Shown: positions 25,670-40,013, counted from the first letter of the stretch. The stretch: DNA of 64,000 nucleotides from Camphora micrantha (GCA_003546025.1 QPKB01000008.1:11374875-11438874), one strand, 5' to 3'. Notes: generated from the sequence alone by a model not told the origin. Numbers and translations: made by a program.

Positions 25670-26246
25670 GGGTCAGGTGTGAAATGGTCCCCTCTGCCTC
25701 TTGGTTGCATCAAGCTCAATTTTGATGGTTCCATCCAAGCAAACAGTGGTGTTGTAGGCATTGGTGGTGTAATAAGAGATCACCTTGGGCAAAACCTCTT
25801 TGCTTTTGCTGAACAGGTTTTTGTAGAGAGCCCCTTGGAAGCTGAATTGCTTGCCCTATATCCAAAGGTGTTGGGATCATCAGGATTATGGGAATAAAAA
25901 AAGGGTGATTTTGGATGGGGATTGCCTGCCTCTTTCTGATGCATTGAATTCCAATGGGACTGTCCCTTGGAAAAGTAATTATGGGCCAATGGCCTGTTGG
26001 AGATCAGTTCATAGAAACTTGAAGGAGTTAGATTCGTGTAAGACGTCAGGCAAGTGGTGTTGCAGACAATTTAGCCAAGCATTCTTCCCCCATATCCAGC
26101 TGTAGGGGGCATATTCCTGACTTCATTTCTGCCATTATGTGAAGGAATTAATCTCATTGTGTATTATGTTTTGTATTCCTACTTGTATTCTCCCCTCTTG
26201 ATTTACATAAAATTCTCTTTTTAGCAGGAGAAAAAAAGAAAAAAAA
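25670..26246 (+). mobile_element. L1 LINE RNase H remnant with A-rich tail
   Basis: A + strand frame from 25679 reads LNFDGSIQ, GGVIRDH and SPLEAELLAL, then stops at 25895. The match resumes in another frame with VILDGDCLPL. This is the D-E-D RNase H domain of plant L1 LINEs, frameshifted. It ends with an A-rich tail near 26230-26246. Confidence 0.7.
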
Positions 26247-28289
26247 CCATTTTCCTATCACAGCATAGAAGGCAAACAACCCCAACCAATTCATCTTCAT
26301 GGTTAATTTAGGGGTTGCAAGACGCAAAATAATATTGATGATTGCATGCACCCAATCCCTCAACAAGTGACCCACAGAGTTGGTGGAGTGGAATAAGGTG
26401 TGGGCTTGCTCCCCACATCTTGAGGGTGTTTTTATAATACCTCCTTCTACAGAATCATAGGGAGACAAGGCGGCACAGAATCCGGCACCTTTCTTAGGGG
26501 AGTTTGGTGTGGTGAGAATTTGTAGGTGGAAACCACGTATTTAAGTGTTTTTTAAGCAATGGTGAGGATCCAGAGTTTCTACTAAGGGTAGTAGGAACTA
26601 GGGTTGCAAATGGGTATCCGATTTTTCGATTACCCGAAAATTCCAATTAGCAAAAAACCAGGTTTTGAATCTATTTTAGTTTTCGATTCATAAATGGGTC
26701 CGGGTTCTAAACGCAATTTAGGTCATGATTGATAAACAGTTCGGTTTTGGGTCCATATATGTTTGACCCATGGACTCAGGTCCTGACATATGAGTCTTTG
26801 ATATTGCAAACTGTACCTCAAAATTAGCTTTTTCTTTTGATTTTTTTATGTATAAGAAATTAACTGGAGAGAGTAGACTTGATGCACTATTATAAGTTGA
26901 ATAATATGCTTATGTTAAGAAAAAAAATTAAAAAATAAAGAGAAACTAGAATTGATTTTGAAACTAGATTCTAGTCCTTTAGGTGGATCCAGTTCTGAAA
27001 CCAACAAAATAGGTTTCGAGTCAAAACCAGATCTGGAACCTGAATCATTATTTAGAAATGGGGCTGCATCCAGGTCGAGTTTGTTTGGGTTTAGCGAGTG
27101 CCACATGGAAAATTAGTCATGTTGGGTCAAAACCTCAAGTATACTCATGTCATAAAAAATAAAAAATAAATAAAAAAATCCAGCAGCAAGTGCATCTTTC
27201 CATCGACTCAATCTAAAGAGTAGATAATGATTGGATTAACTAGTAATATCTTGTGATGAGTGTCAATTTTACATGGTAGGTGTGTCTGAGACGGGTTGGA
27301 CTTTTTAATTAGCCAATTCCATTTAGTTAGTCAATTTTACTTGTACATAGCATGGGCTTTGGCCTTTATGTTAAAGATTGAAAGTGGACCTAGAATAGAT
27401 AAAGGACCTAGGCAGAGGTCCAAATTGAGGCCCAATTACTTACATAGCAATATAATTTTCTAATCACCATTATCATCAATATATAGCCTTATCTCACCAA
27501 TTTAAGGACTAACAAAATATATTTAGTATAAGTCTTTACACATATAATATTATATATTATTGTGGCAATGCATGGATACTTGGATCCTTAAGTATGGAAT
27601 CCATGAACCCAAAGCCCGTAGAAAACCAAACCAAAAAAAACAAAAAACTGATTTAGATTTTGGACCCAGACCTAATATTTTCAATTCGGGTCCATGTATT
27701 TGGTATTGAGGGGACCCATTTTCATCTCAAATGGATTAATTGGAACGTTAGGCTAGATCAATTTTTCTTAATATCCAAAGTATGAAATTGATTCAAAACC
27801 CAAATGAGTGGAGTAACTAACCTGAGTTTGAACAAATTTTTGTTTTTTTTTGGGTAAAACTCAATTCAATTCGGCTGACCCAACAATCAATTGAATTGAG
27901 GTTTTCCAAATGAGCCCATGTTGAGTCTGAATTTCAAGACTTTGGTTTGGAAAAGTCTAGATGTAACTGTAATGGTCATGGCCCACCTCACACTTAAAAG
28001 CTTATAGTATTTATAAAATTTTCATTCTTATATATATCTAATAATGCTAAGAGATTGACAAGACAAAGCTAGGATAATGATGATATGATACAAGGAACAG
28101 CTTACATATCCATCTGGATAAAACCATGAGAACTGTGTAACTCTGCTTGTTAGAAACATAAATGGGTGTGTGAGTATAACATGTGAGTTCAAATCTCCAA
28201 TGTAGGAGAAAAAAAAAAGGGACTGAATTTGGACGCAGATCCAACACTGCATTTACTGCTCCAACTTGATTGGCTAACTCGACAGCTGT
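26247..28289. other. Intergenic DNA
   Basis: No gene recognised. AT-rich text with repeated phrases of the type GGTTTTGGGTCCA and TCGGGTCC, perhaps old dispersed repeats. The open frame at 26915-27106 (-) has no protein character. Confidence 0.55.
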
Positions 28290-28960
28290 TTGGCAGGCAA
28301 TCCTGATTGCATCATTCCATAAGGGATGGCCCCCTAAATGGTCATCATATTAAACCTGGGAAGGCCTCGGATTCCTAGAAAGAGCAGTTAACTTGGATGC
28401 GTCCATAGATATGTCAAGGCACTTAATCATACTCCTTGAATGCGGGGAGCCTACTAATTCAAATCTGAATAACTCAATCATAAGATGGGAAAGTCCTTCC
28501 ATTGGAGTGTGGAAGGTAAACTTGGATGCGTCCATAGATATGTCAAGCCACTTAATGGGAGTTGGTGTGATTGTTCGTGACCACAAGGGTGCAGTTATGG
28601 CATGTAAGAATATTGCAAAACCTTACATATGTGATCTGACCATAGCTGAGGCTATAGCAGTTTGGGTAGCTGTAGATTTCTGTAAGTCTATGCAGATTCA
28701 ATAATTGATTTCTAGCCGCTATGAACAATTCACTGACTCTTCTAAATCGGTTTTAAACTCCTTTCAGTTATGGCAAGTTGAACATGTCAAGATGGATACA
28801 AATAAAGTGACACATAGATTGGCGAATGAAGCTCTACTCGAACCAATAGATCATATTTAGAGAGATCGTGCTCCACAATTTATTCATGATCTTGTAATCC
28901 TCGAATGTGATATTCCTGATAATTCTTAATACAATATGATATTCTCTCTAAAAACAAATA
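28290..28960 (+). mobile_element. L1-type RNase H remnant with internal duplication
   Basis: The + strand reads WKVNLDASIDMSSHLMGVG then VIVRDHKGAV and IAEAIAVWVAVDFC (28516-28700), a degenerate RNase H domain of a LINE. A ~38-base segment containing GGATGCGTCCATAGATATG occurs twice, at 28393 and 28523, so about 130 bases were partly duplicated inside the domain. Stops follow. Confidence 0.65.
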
Positions 28961-29546
28961 CTTTGTTTATTTGTCAAGATAAATGTGGTCAATTCACCCA
29001 CCTGGGAGTTGGGTGAGTGGCATAAATCTAGGATGTCGTTTGCTCGAATCTTACTTCAGACTTACCCGATGCATGTGTGTGGATTTCATGCGTGTGCCCG
29101 GAGAATAGTACTATCAGGTTATATACTAGGGGGAAACCCTCCCCATCAATGATAAAAATAAATAAATAAATAAATAAATTTTGTGGCCCCTCCCAACTTT
29201 CCATCCAGGTTTTGCTCACTTTCATCAATTCAAATATTGATTAAATAAACAGCTTGTGTGAAAGGACCTAAAGAGAGAAGCATCCGAACATATCTCCATC
29301 AAACAATCACAATTCCATTAAGACCCTTTTCAAGAAGATTGCAGACCTTGTCATTTTCTTTCAAACATTTCCTTTGGAAGCCAGTTGTGGAGGGCTGTCA
29401 ATGGCAACTTCAATGAGGGTATTCGGCCCGGCCTCATTATTATTATGTGTTTCTCATGAGGGTTCTTATGTGATGCTTGTATTAATTTCTTTCATATGAT
29501 TCTTATGTGAATCTTTTTGCTCATACACAATTGTTGTGTATATTCA

Positions 29547-29578
<32 letters not shown>

Positions 29579-30740
29579 TTGTTTATTTGAACATGATTCT
29601 TATGTAGGTTCCCATTAGTATGAGATCACTTCTACGCAGTAATTCAGTCTAACATTTCGCTTGATCTTCAGATTTAACTCCATTGGCCCACCTCTTGGAT
29701 AGACCATAGCTTGAAAACAAAATCACAGTGGCATATTGTAGAGGAAATTACGAGTGGGCCGCATCGCTAAATTGATCACATGAAATGAAAGGCACATATT
29801 TACAGATGACTAATCCGATAGCAGGAGCCCACACTGACAGTGAAATTAGTAATCCTGGGTTCATATATGGTAGGGCCCCCATTAAAGATCTCTAGCATTG
29901 AAAGGTAAAATAGGATCATCCCTCAAAGAAGGACTGACTGGGAGCAGCATGCAAAGGGTTTGACTATCAACCTGGGTCAGATGATCCAAATCCTTAATTA
30001 GGCTGCTGACAGGTGGACTGATCCTAACCATTAAAGTAAGTTTGGATGTATATACATTTTGAACGGTTGACAGTTTTACAACACTTTTGGGCACCTAGCC
30101 TGGTGCAAATGATCTAATGGACCCTGGCCAATGCATGACTTACCATAAGCAAATCCTGAGTTGGAGTATAACTCCACAATGGGGCTCACATGTTGAAATC
30201 CAAGCCACTCAAAACAAAACCCCTCCAATAAAAACACAATTGACACACACTTATGCATAATAAAAATCACCTTATTCATCTATAGTCAATCGTACAGTGG
30301 GCCAACTCCTATTAAAATAAAATCTGGAAAGGCATTCATTTTGAGTGGCTTAGATTTTCAAAAGGTGGGCCCCACTGTGGAAATCTAGCCTTTGAATTTC
30401 TCTAAGTCAAAAGTCCCTGGGGATCCGAGCTCGACATTCACAAGCTGCACTGGCATGTTTGGTCTGTCCACATGTTGTGGACCTAGGAAAACCTGAATTT
30501 TTGAATGTGCCTGGTAGTTCATTGCCTTGCCTGGCTCGTTCAGAGAGATTCAGATACTAGTACAGTGGAGCAACTTGTAAATATTAGAAAAAGACTGAAA
30601 CACCTAAAACATATTTAGCTGTACAGTTACAGTAGGGGGGGAGCAAACAAAATGAGATGCTGAAAAAAAGAAGAGCTGAGGAAAAAAAATTGAAAGCTGA
30701 AATGATAATTGCCTACGTTTCACAACAGACAGAACATTAT
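28961..30740. other. Intergenic DNA downstream of callose synthase
   Basis: No gene recognised. An (AT)n/(GT)n microsatellite lies at about 29546-29578. Phrases such as GTGGGCCCCACTGTGG (near 30364) recur as imperfect palindromes and hint at dispersed repeats. The callose synthase 3' UTR likely occupies about 30740-30975. Confidence 0.55.
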
Positions 30741-30975
30741 ATTACATTTGTAAGTTACAGCTCTTCCAAACAGAATTGAAGGGGGAAGACATTGATAGAA
30801 CTGAATATCGATGGCTGCCATGCCTGCCCAGACCAGTCATATGAACAAAAGCCCTCTGTTTGTCTTGTATGATAGAAGGTGGAGAGAGATCCAAAAAATT
30901 TATCTGGAAAAATCAAGGAAGTTATGAGAAGATCCACTGCCTTGCCAGAAAGAGAATGCCTTGAGGTGCCAAACT

Positions 30976-33900
30976 TTAGTCTTTGTTGTGGGACGACTGG
31001 TCCTTCCTCTGCCTACCAAGAATACGGGAGATCTGAAGACCTCTGCTGAAGGCCTGGTTAAATAACATACGGGTCTGAAACTCTGATACAAATGGAAACC
31101 AGGCAAGGAACGCTACAGGAATGAACACAAGCAATCCCATGATGATTTCATAACCACGAGCAAGAGTCCGAACCGAACTCCAGATTCCAGTTGGCTTAAT
31201 TAAAGGCCTACAGGCTTGAGCAATCTAATACAAAACGACACAAATAGATTAATATGCAGCAAGCTGGTAGGTAAACTGGAAAAGAATGCAAAGAATTAAG
31301 CATTTGCTTCCATTAATTAGTGTTTAAGAGTTGGAGATTTGCGCACCAGAAGCAACCCCCATCCGCTTGGCATGAATGCGAGGAGGCATACTACAATATC
31401 TTGAGCCGTCATGTGAGGGAGCACTATCAAAATGATCAGAATGGAAATGAATGTGAGGAAAATAAGGCCCTTGATTAGTCGGAACACAAGCTGATAGTCT
31501 GCGCTGAACTTCCTCCTTCCCACTGACACAGTCTGCAGAAACCAAGAAGCCATTAAAATAATAACATTTTTATTGCAATAAACAATTACAAACAAGGAAC
31601 ATTGGAAGAACATGGACAACAGAGAACTGCCAACTGATATAAAAATCTATCCAGTTTCCCAAGCTTCAAAATGTTAGTTAAGTCTTCAAGGAAAAAAAAA
31701 AAAAAAAAAAAGAAAGAAAAACACAAACAGGATTGGAAAGCAGAAAAAAAAAAGAAATTGTATGATGCCTACATGACAAGCATGGTATTGTTTGGGTCTC
31801 AACTATGTACAGATGGCCCATGATCACCGGTTCAAATTGCTGATCTGATAGGCCACACCATCAGCAGCGTCCCAAAAATATCCCCAGTGGGTTAATCCTA
31901 ACATTTAAATCGACAAATTGGAATAGATAATTTTAAAAAAGGAAACAGGGAAGTATACCACCTTCAATATTAAAGGTGTTGAATGCTTAATGACTGATGA
32001 AACAGGGAAGCAGACCACCATCAATATAAAAGTGGCTGAATATTTAATGACTGACAACTACCATACTGGTCTGTCCACTCCGTGGTGAGACCCACTATGA
32101 TGCTCAAAACAGACATGGATATGAAAGGACATGCCATGGATATGGCAAGAACAAGGCTTTCACACATAAAAGTATCAGGTATGAGAATTCATGGATCCAC
32201 CACTCATTTTGAAGGTGTCGTAGGAGACCTATAAAATCTATGTTAAGGATGACGATATCAAGGGCTTAATATGTGTGACTTAAAGCCCAACAACAACATG
32301 CACATACGTTTAAAGGTTAAATAAATTCCTCCCAAACAATCATTATCCCGATTGCCTAGGTGCTTTTGGAACCTGAAATGCAGCTACTGCAGTGCATAGT
32401 CCAGGCCCATCACAGAAAATCTTTTGAAGGTCTTGAAAATGAAAAAGGAAAATTAAAAATTCTACATATTACAACATAACTAGGTGATCACAGTCTGCAT
32501 GGAATGACTAAGGGATCCTGCAAGAAATTCTTGCTCCTATAGTTTGCTTGACAGCAATTTGAGATACAAAAAATTGTTCTTTTACCTTCATCACAAGCAG
32601 TATGGCCATAATAACAAGCCACGAAATGCCATAGACCTGCAACCAAGTCGAGCAAATATGGTTATCTTCACACTTCATACTGTAGTAGCAGTAGTATTTA
32701 ATGAGAATAACAACAACAATATAGCAGCCAGAATCTCTCTTCCAAACTCTAAAGACAACGTACCAATACACTTTTGGTGTGCTTCGTTATATTCAAGTGA
32801 TAGACAAGCCCATATTGGTAGATGAAGAAGCGGAGTGCCAGCACTATTTCAGCAATAATTCCCAGCTTGCCGGAATGTCTAAGGTGCTCTTGCTCTTTCT
32901 CCCACCACGATTCCCAACTTTTCGCCGGGATTACACCTATCCCTCCGCGGTTGCTGATCCATTTATTCCAATCGGTCCAATCATCGACAATCTTTTGCCA
33001 CTCAAATCCCAAAGGATTGAAGAGGAATGGAGCAAAGATCCATGATCCCACCACGAACCATATAGAAATTGTAATCAAGATATATGCAACAGGTTTTCTA
33101 TATGTATGGCCAAAGATATGGTACACAATAAGCAGAATCATCAACTCGATTGCTTTGACAAAGTGAGTACGAGAATATAACCTGTAGTTGTCAGCAAACT
33201 TCGCATGAAAGACCACAAACCCACGACCTGTACCTCTATACTCTGCACCACCATGAAGCAGAGTCCTCCCATAATGATGGGTCTTGGTGCCAAGCGAGAA
33301 TGTGAAAAATACGGGGGCCAACTGTAGTTGCATCAGTATAAATTCACTGAGTGCAGTACGGAATCCTTTTTCAAGACCCATCTCCATCATCATGGGCAGG
33401 GACATCAAAAATCCAAGCTGCACAAGGGACTGCGAAGCAAGAGCCACTTGAAGAGGCTTATTGTCACGAATGGCTGCTTGCCTGGATAATTCTCTTTCAA
33501 GTCCACTAAGAGCAAGGTAAAGGCGTCCGTATAAAAATACATATACTGTAAGCACAGTCACCTGAAGAATGTAAAAAAAAAAAAAAACTGACTTCAAGTG
33601 TAAATTTGAGACATGGTATCTGTAAAAGAACAGAACGGAAAGTATGAATCTTACCAAGGTGCTGAAGTAGTATCCCACAGTAGTGAAATAACATGACAGC
33701 ATCCGAAAGAAATCGAAACGGTGTCCAAGCCTGTATATATCACGGCTTAATGTCTGCTCTCCATTACCATTAGCTATCTTTGCCTCAAATAGTGAAATCT
33801 GATTAAGACCCACATCCCTCCCTTTGCCAACCTGCATATACTCGTGATGAGTTACATTACCTTCACGAAGTGTAGAATTGAAACCTGTCATGCCATAGAT

Positions 33901-34096
33901 AGACAGAGGAGGTATATGAGAACGGAGTTCAAGCACATTTCTACAACCCAAGAAAGACAAAGAAACTGAAGCATCAACTGTGCCTGCAAATATGTCTTCG
34001 CTTAAATTGATGATGTTGGATGCTTTGCTCACACCACCCCTTGTGAGGTGAAATAGTCTATCAAACACATCAGGATGGCCATAGTGGAAGCGGACC
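30976..34096 (-). CDS. CALS: Callose synthase exons: catalytic core and C-terminal membrane domain
   Basis: Exons 34096-33984, 33884-33655, 33561-32764, 32636-32586, 31532-31347 and 31224-30976. They encode RFHYGHPDVFDRLFHLTRGG, the FNSTLREGNVTHHEY and VGKGRDVGLNQIS blocks, and NGNGEQTLSRDIYRLGHRFD. Then come membrane helices, FEWQKIVDDWTDWNKWI, SWESWWEKEQEHL and a final hydrophobic cluster ending QRKDQSSHNKD. The first two introns are 99 and 93 bases with no in-frame stop, so an open frame runs through three exons from 34068 to 32749. Confidence 0.96.
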
Positions 34097-34830
34097 CTTG
34101 TTTTGCACCAAAAGGAAATAATAGTTTAGCACCATGAACAACCATAATACCACCAATGCTGAAACAGACTAAACAGACAGGTTACCTAAAAAATGTAGGC
34201 AATCAATGCAATATCCACAGAAGAAAAAAAAGCAGCTACCAAATCATTGGACAGCCGTAACTATCCAGATCCTAATTGGGAATTGATCCATCCCATGAAG
34301 TGGTTCAATCCAATGGCAGTTATAAGTTCATTACCCATACACGGTTTATACAGAGATCCACCACCTAAGATGCAGGAAATCAAATCAATATCCACAGAAA
34401 AAGAATCAGAAGTAACCAAACCATTGGACAGCCATAACTACCAAGATCCTAATTGGGAATTGATCTACCCCATGAAATGGTTCAATCCAATGGCAATTTG
34501 TAGAAGCACAAACAAAGCAGCAGCCCTGCAGAAGGCCCATCTCAGAAGGCCCATGACCAAGAGGTTGAGGAGGCGATGGGAGTAATCGAGATCGACGAAG
34601 TTCAATTCTGTGGAGAATTTGAGAAGGCGGTTCGCAGCGAAGGTGTCGTGGATGAATCCAGAGACAATCATTTGGGAGTGGATTTGATTGAATTGCTTCA
34701 GATTGATTATATTCTTTCCTTTCTTACTTATATACACACGTAATTCAGAATCAATCATAGGCCGTAATTAGCAATACTTTGTGTATAAAGAGCAACAGTC
34801 GATCCTCCCTTTGGGATACGACAAATTTCA

Positions 34831-34886
<56 letters not shown>

Positions 34887-37800
34887 CTTCTTCTTCTTTC
34901 AGTACAAGGATCTGTAGATCCTTACATGGTATCAGAGCCAGAAGGAAACACTTAAACCTTTTGGTCTGTCGTCTTGCAATCAACAGAGAAGGACAGACAA
35001 TCTTCTCTCTGTTTTATCAAACCCTGCATCATAGCAAAGAAGGATTGATCTTTCAGCAGCTCCAAACAAAGCAACAAATCAGATTTTCTGCAAAAGGGTT
35101 CCTCTATCTACTGTCGACAATCATCCAACCATAAGATCTCACAGTGGGCCCCATCTCCAGATTGCGGCATCTACAGAAATCACCACCACACTGGTCAATC
35201 ATTATTCCTGGGAATTTTGAGCATTTTTCTGAGATTTTTAAGGCTTGATATTTAGATCCAACCGTTGGAATCCAATCATTCTTGGATCAGAAGTTACAAA
35301 ACTAGGCTCCCAGTATAACCTAGAAGGCTGATCGGAGAAAAGATATTGTTACAGAAAGAAAACAACTTGCCCACTACAAATTTTTTGGACGCCCAGAGGT
35401 CCATTTTTCTGTCTTTTATCTAAAACAGTGCCGCTGCCCATCTCCTTTTTTATAAACTATCTTCTGAAATCAAATGGACAAGGTTGATGTTATTTCTATT
35501 AAAATTAATGGTACCAATTATATGTCTTGGGCATTTCACCTTAAGCACTTCATTGAAGGACAAGTGACGTTGGGGTATTTGGATGGGACAACTATAAAAC
35601 CAGCTGTCGATCCTAATGGCACATCAGCTGCAGAAGATCAAACCATTGCCACTTGGAATCAACGGAATGCTAAGGTTGTAACCTGGATTCTCAACTCCTT
35701 TGATCCCTCCTTCACAATGGCACTACAAGCTTTTATGAAAGTTTCTGACATGTGGGCACACATGAAGAAAATATATCATCAACAAAATAAAGCCCAAAGA
35801 TTCCATCTGGACACAGAATTGGCAAAATACTGCCAAAATGACAAGAATGTACAAGAATACTACAATGGGCTTCTAACCTTATGGATTGAAAGAGACCAGA
35901 TGCTCTCGCAGTCTGTCTCCGCGGCATTTCTTCCTCAGGCACTCAAACTTCAGGAAGAACTTCATGTCAGTCAATTCCTGATGAATCTCCGTGCAGAATT
36001 TGAACCAGTATGAGCATCCCTCATGAATCGGGAAATCTCTCCCGATATGGATACATGTGTTCAAAAGGTCCTTCGCGAAGAAACTCATCTTTCTTCACAG
36101 TGTTCCCTTCCTGAGGAATCAAAGGTCTTCCTTGTACAATCAGGACCATCACAAACTAATGAGATAGCCTTTCTAACTGCTTGTGGTCAGAAACCATGGT
36201 GCTTTGAGTGTAAAAGGTATGGACATGTCACAAGGGACTGCTGGCCAAAATTATTTTGCAATTACTGCAAACATAATGGACATGTTATTTCCAACTGCAC
36301 AAGAAGGCCTAACAAGAAACCCGATCAGACTCAAATGCGCGGCCCTACTACACTTCAGGTTAAGAATACAACTTCACTTGCCTCAGCCTCTTCTGACACT
36401 GGTTCCATCACATTGACAACAGCTCAAATTCGAGACTTGATTAATTCATCCGTAGCATCTGCATTTACCTCTATGGGTATTAACGGTCTGTCCTCTTCCC
36501 CTATTGCTTTTCGTGCATTTCACTCATCCACCTCACCACTTATTTATGTCACACCCACCTCATGGTTCCTACTTCCTAGACTCAGGAGCCTCAAACCAAA
36601 TGACATCTGTGGCCCAAAATTTGCACAACCATAAACCTTACCATGGCCATGACTCCATCACTACCACAAATGGTGATCGATTACCAATTTCTGGTATGGG
36701 CAATATAACCATTGGTACTCTTACCTTGCCTATCGTTTATTTTGTCCCAAATTTAGCTGCAAATCTTATTTCCATTGGCCGACTTGTTGAATCTGGTCAT
36801 CTAGTTAATTTTTCTCCTTCTGGTTGTGTCATACAAGACTGGCAAACTGGGAAGGTGATCGAGATGGGGAGTAAGCATGGCAGGCTGTTTCTCTTGGGCA
36901 TGGGATAACAATCATTTATTACATCATCTATAGTATTTTAAATAATACGTGGACCACTTGGCATAAACGCCTTGGTCATTTGAATAATACAAATTTGTTG
37001 TCTTTGTTTAAACTTGGATATTTGGATAAATCTATGTCTAGTTCAATGGTTTCTCATTTTTCAAAATCGAAATGTGAATCTTGTTGTTTAAGCAAAAGTC
37101 ATGTGTTACCGTTCGTTATTCATATTCACATGCTGCTGACACATTTGATGTAGTTCACACAAATGTCTAGGGGATTGCCCTAACTTGAGTAAACTTGGAT
37201 ATCAATTTATTATGTTACCTTTATAGATGACCATTGCTGTTACACATGGATCTATTTTTTGAAATCTAAATCTAAAGTTTTTTCCATGTTCCAAAAATTC
37301 TGTAATATGGTCAGCATCAAGATTCTACGTACAGATTCAGGGGGGAGGAGTATACATCCACCGAGTTCAATAACTTTCTCGCAGAAAAGGGAATTATTCA
37401 TGTCTTAGAGCGTACCAAACTTTCACCACAAGCAGCTCGATGCATGTTTCTTGGCTACAGTGATGAACACAAAGGTTTTCAGTGCTATGATTCCAAAGAA
37501 CGCCGAATAAGGATTTCTCGAAATGTTGTTTTCTTGAAACACATTCCGTTTTATTCAAAGTCACCAAGTTCTTCTAATATCCAAGTATCTTACCTTATTT
37601 TTTATCTCCTGCTTCCCCTCCTACAGTTACACATGTCTATACTTGTCGTCCAAGACAACTACCTCCTACTGCTCCTCCTACAGATACACCTACCTTGCTA
37701 GTTCCTGAAGGCAATGATGCTACTAAATGTAACACTTTTAGACGTTACCTATGACGCTCTAGTCGTACTTCAGTTCCATATGATAGATATGGATTTCCAG

Positions 37801-39972
37801 CACTTCTTACCTCTTTGGACCCAATTCCTATCCCAACATCTTATAAACAGGCCGCTAATATACCATGTTGGCAAGATGTAATGACAAATGAATTACTTGG
37901 CCTCGAAGTCAACAAAACTTGGGACTTAGTGCCTCTTCTAGCAAATACAACCATCAACGGAAGAAAATGGGTCTAGTCCATTAAACATAGATCTAATGGC
38001 AGCATTGATAGATACAAGGCCCGCCCAGTTGCCCAAGGTTATAAGCAAGAGTAATGCATTGACTATGAGGAAACTTTTTCCCCTGTTGCCGCATCTAGCA
38101 ACTAGCCCCTCTGGCAGATGGATGTCAAGAAAGCATCTTTACATGGGGATCTCAAGGAAGTTGTGTGTATGCGTCCGCCACAACCAGGGTATGCTTGTCC
38201 TCCACAGCATGTTTGCAAGTTGACAAAGTCTTTATATGGGCTCAAAGCCTCAAACAAGCCCTTCGGGCCTGGTTTGAAAAGTTTTGATCTGACATCCTTC
38301 AGGCCCGTTTCTATCAAAGCTCAAATGACAGCTCTCTCTTCATTCGAAGATCCTATCGTGGCTATACAATTTTATTGATCTATGTTGACAATATGATAAT
38401 TAGTGGGAATGATCACGCTGGGATCACTGAACTTAAAACTCACCTCATGAGTACCTTTAAAATGAAGGACCTTGGTTCCTTAACCTACTTTCTGGAACCT
38501 ACTTTCTGGGCCTGGAGGTTCAACGGAACAAAGATGGCATTCAAATCACTCAATCAAAATATACCGATGACTTGATTCGTTCTGTGCAACTTGAAGATGC
38601 CAAAACATTTGCCACTCCCATAGAGCTTATTGTCAAGATCAGCAAAGAAGATGGGCATCCTCTCTCAGATCCTACCCTATTTCATCGTTTGGTTGGTAGC
38701 CTTCTCTACTTAACCATGACACGGCCTGATATATCACATGCCGTGCAGATTGTCAGCCAATTTATAGGCAATCCTCATATGCCATAGCTTCAAGCTGTAT
38801 ACTGCATTCTCCGATATGTAAAGGGTACTCGGGATCGTGGTTTGCTTTACCCTACCACCTCTTCATTACAATTGATAGCATATGCTGTTGCGGATTGGGC
38901 TGGATGTCCCGACACTTGTCGCTCGACAACTGGATAATGCATGTGTTGGGAAGTCCCACACCCCACATCACCTAAGTAATAGGCTTGACATGTCTTATAT
39001 ACCTCTATGGGCCTTCCACCTATCAGTTTAAGCTTTTGGGTTCGTATATGGTTTCTTACATGGTCTCAGAGCGGGTTCCGATCCCGCTGTTCTTATGTAG
39101 CCCACGTGACGGGCTCGTCCATGAAATCTGTTGGGCCTGCACGTGAGGGGGAGTGTTGGTAAGTCCCACATCCCACATTGCCTAAGCAAGAGGCTTGACA
39201 TGTCTTAATATACCTGTATGGGCCTTCCACCTTTCAGCTTAAGCTTTTGGGTTGGTACATGGTTTCTTACAGCATGTTCTTGGGCCCTTCTCTCAGCTCA
39301 TGGAAAAGCAAAAAAAAAGCATAATTTCCAAATCATCGTCCGAGGCCGAATATCGTTCCATATCTTCTGCCTACAGCGAAGTCATATGGCTGCGTCGTCT
39401 TCTTCGAGAATTCAACATCTTCACCAAAGACCCTACTCCGCTGTATGCAGATAACACAAGTGCAATTCGGATTGCAAAGAATATTGTTTTCCATGAGCGC
39501 ACTAAGCACATTGAAATTGACTATTGCTTTATTTGTCAACAATTTGTCTATGAAAATATCTGTCTACCCTATATCTCTTCATTTGAACAACTGGTATATG
39601 TGTTCTCCAAGGGCTTGCCCCGCGATCGTCATGATTCCATTCTTTCCAAATTGATGTTTCTTGGAAAACAACCGCATCAATTTGAGGGGGGGCACAAACA
39701 AAGCAGCAGGCCCTGTAGAAGGCCTATATCAGAAGGCCCATGACCAAGAGGCCCCCAAAACTCAAACGTGGCCACACCCACGTGTGGAATCTCTTAGATT
39801 TGGTCAAACATTGTACAGTTGTATAACAACAATCACATTTATATTCTTTCCTTTCGTGCTTATATACACGTGTAATTAGGAATCAATCCTAGGCTTGATC
39901 TTCATGTAATTAGCAATACTTTGTGTATAAAGAGCAACAGTCGATCCTCCCTTTGGGATACGATAGATTTCA

Positions 39973-40013
<41 letters not shown>

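Noticed and set aside
32749..34068. A single 439-codon exon of callose synthase
   Set aside because: Two inserts of 33 and 31 residues are absent from the family and have splice borders (GC-AG and GT-AG). Three exons fit better.
34781..35134. 117-codon frame with a Ser-Leu repeat
   Set aside because: It runs through the (CT)n of the Copia-1 LTR and into the leader.
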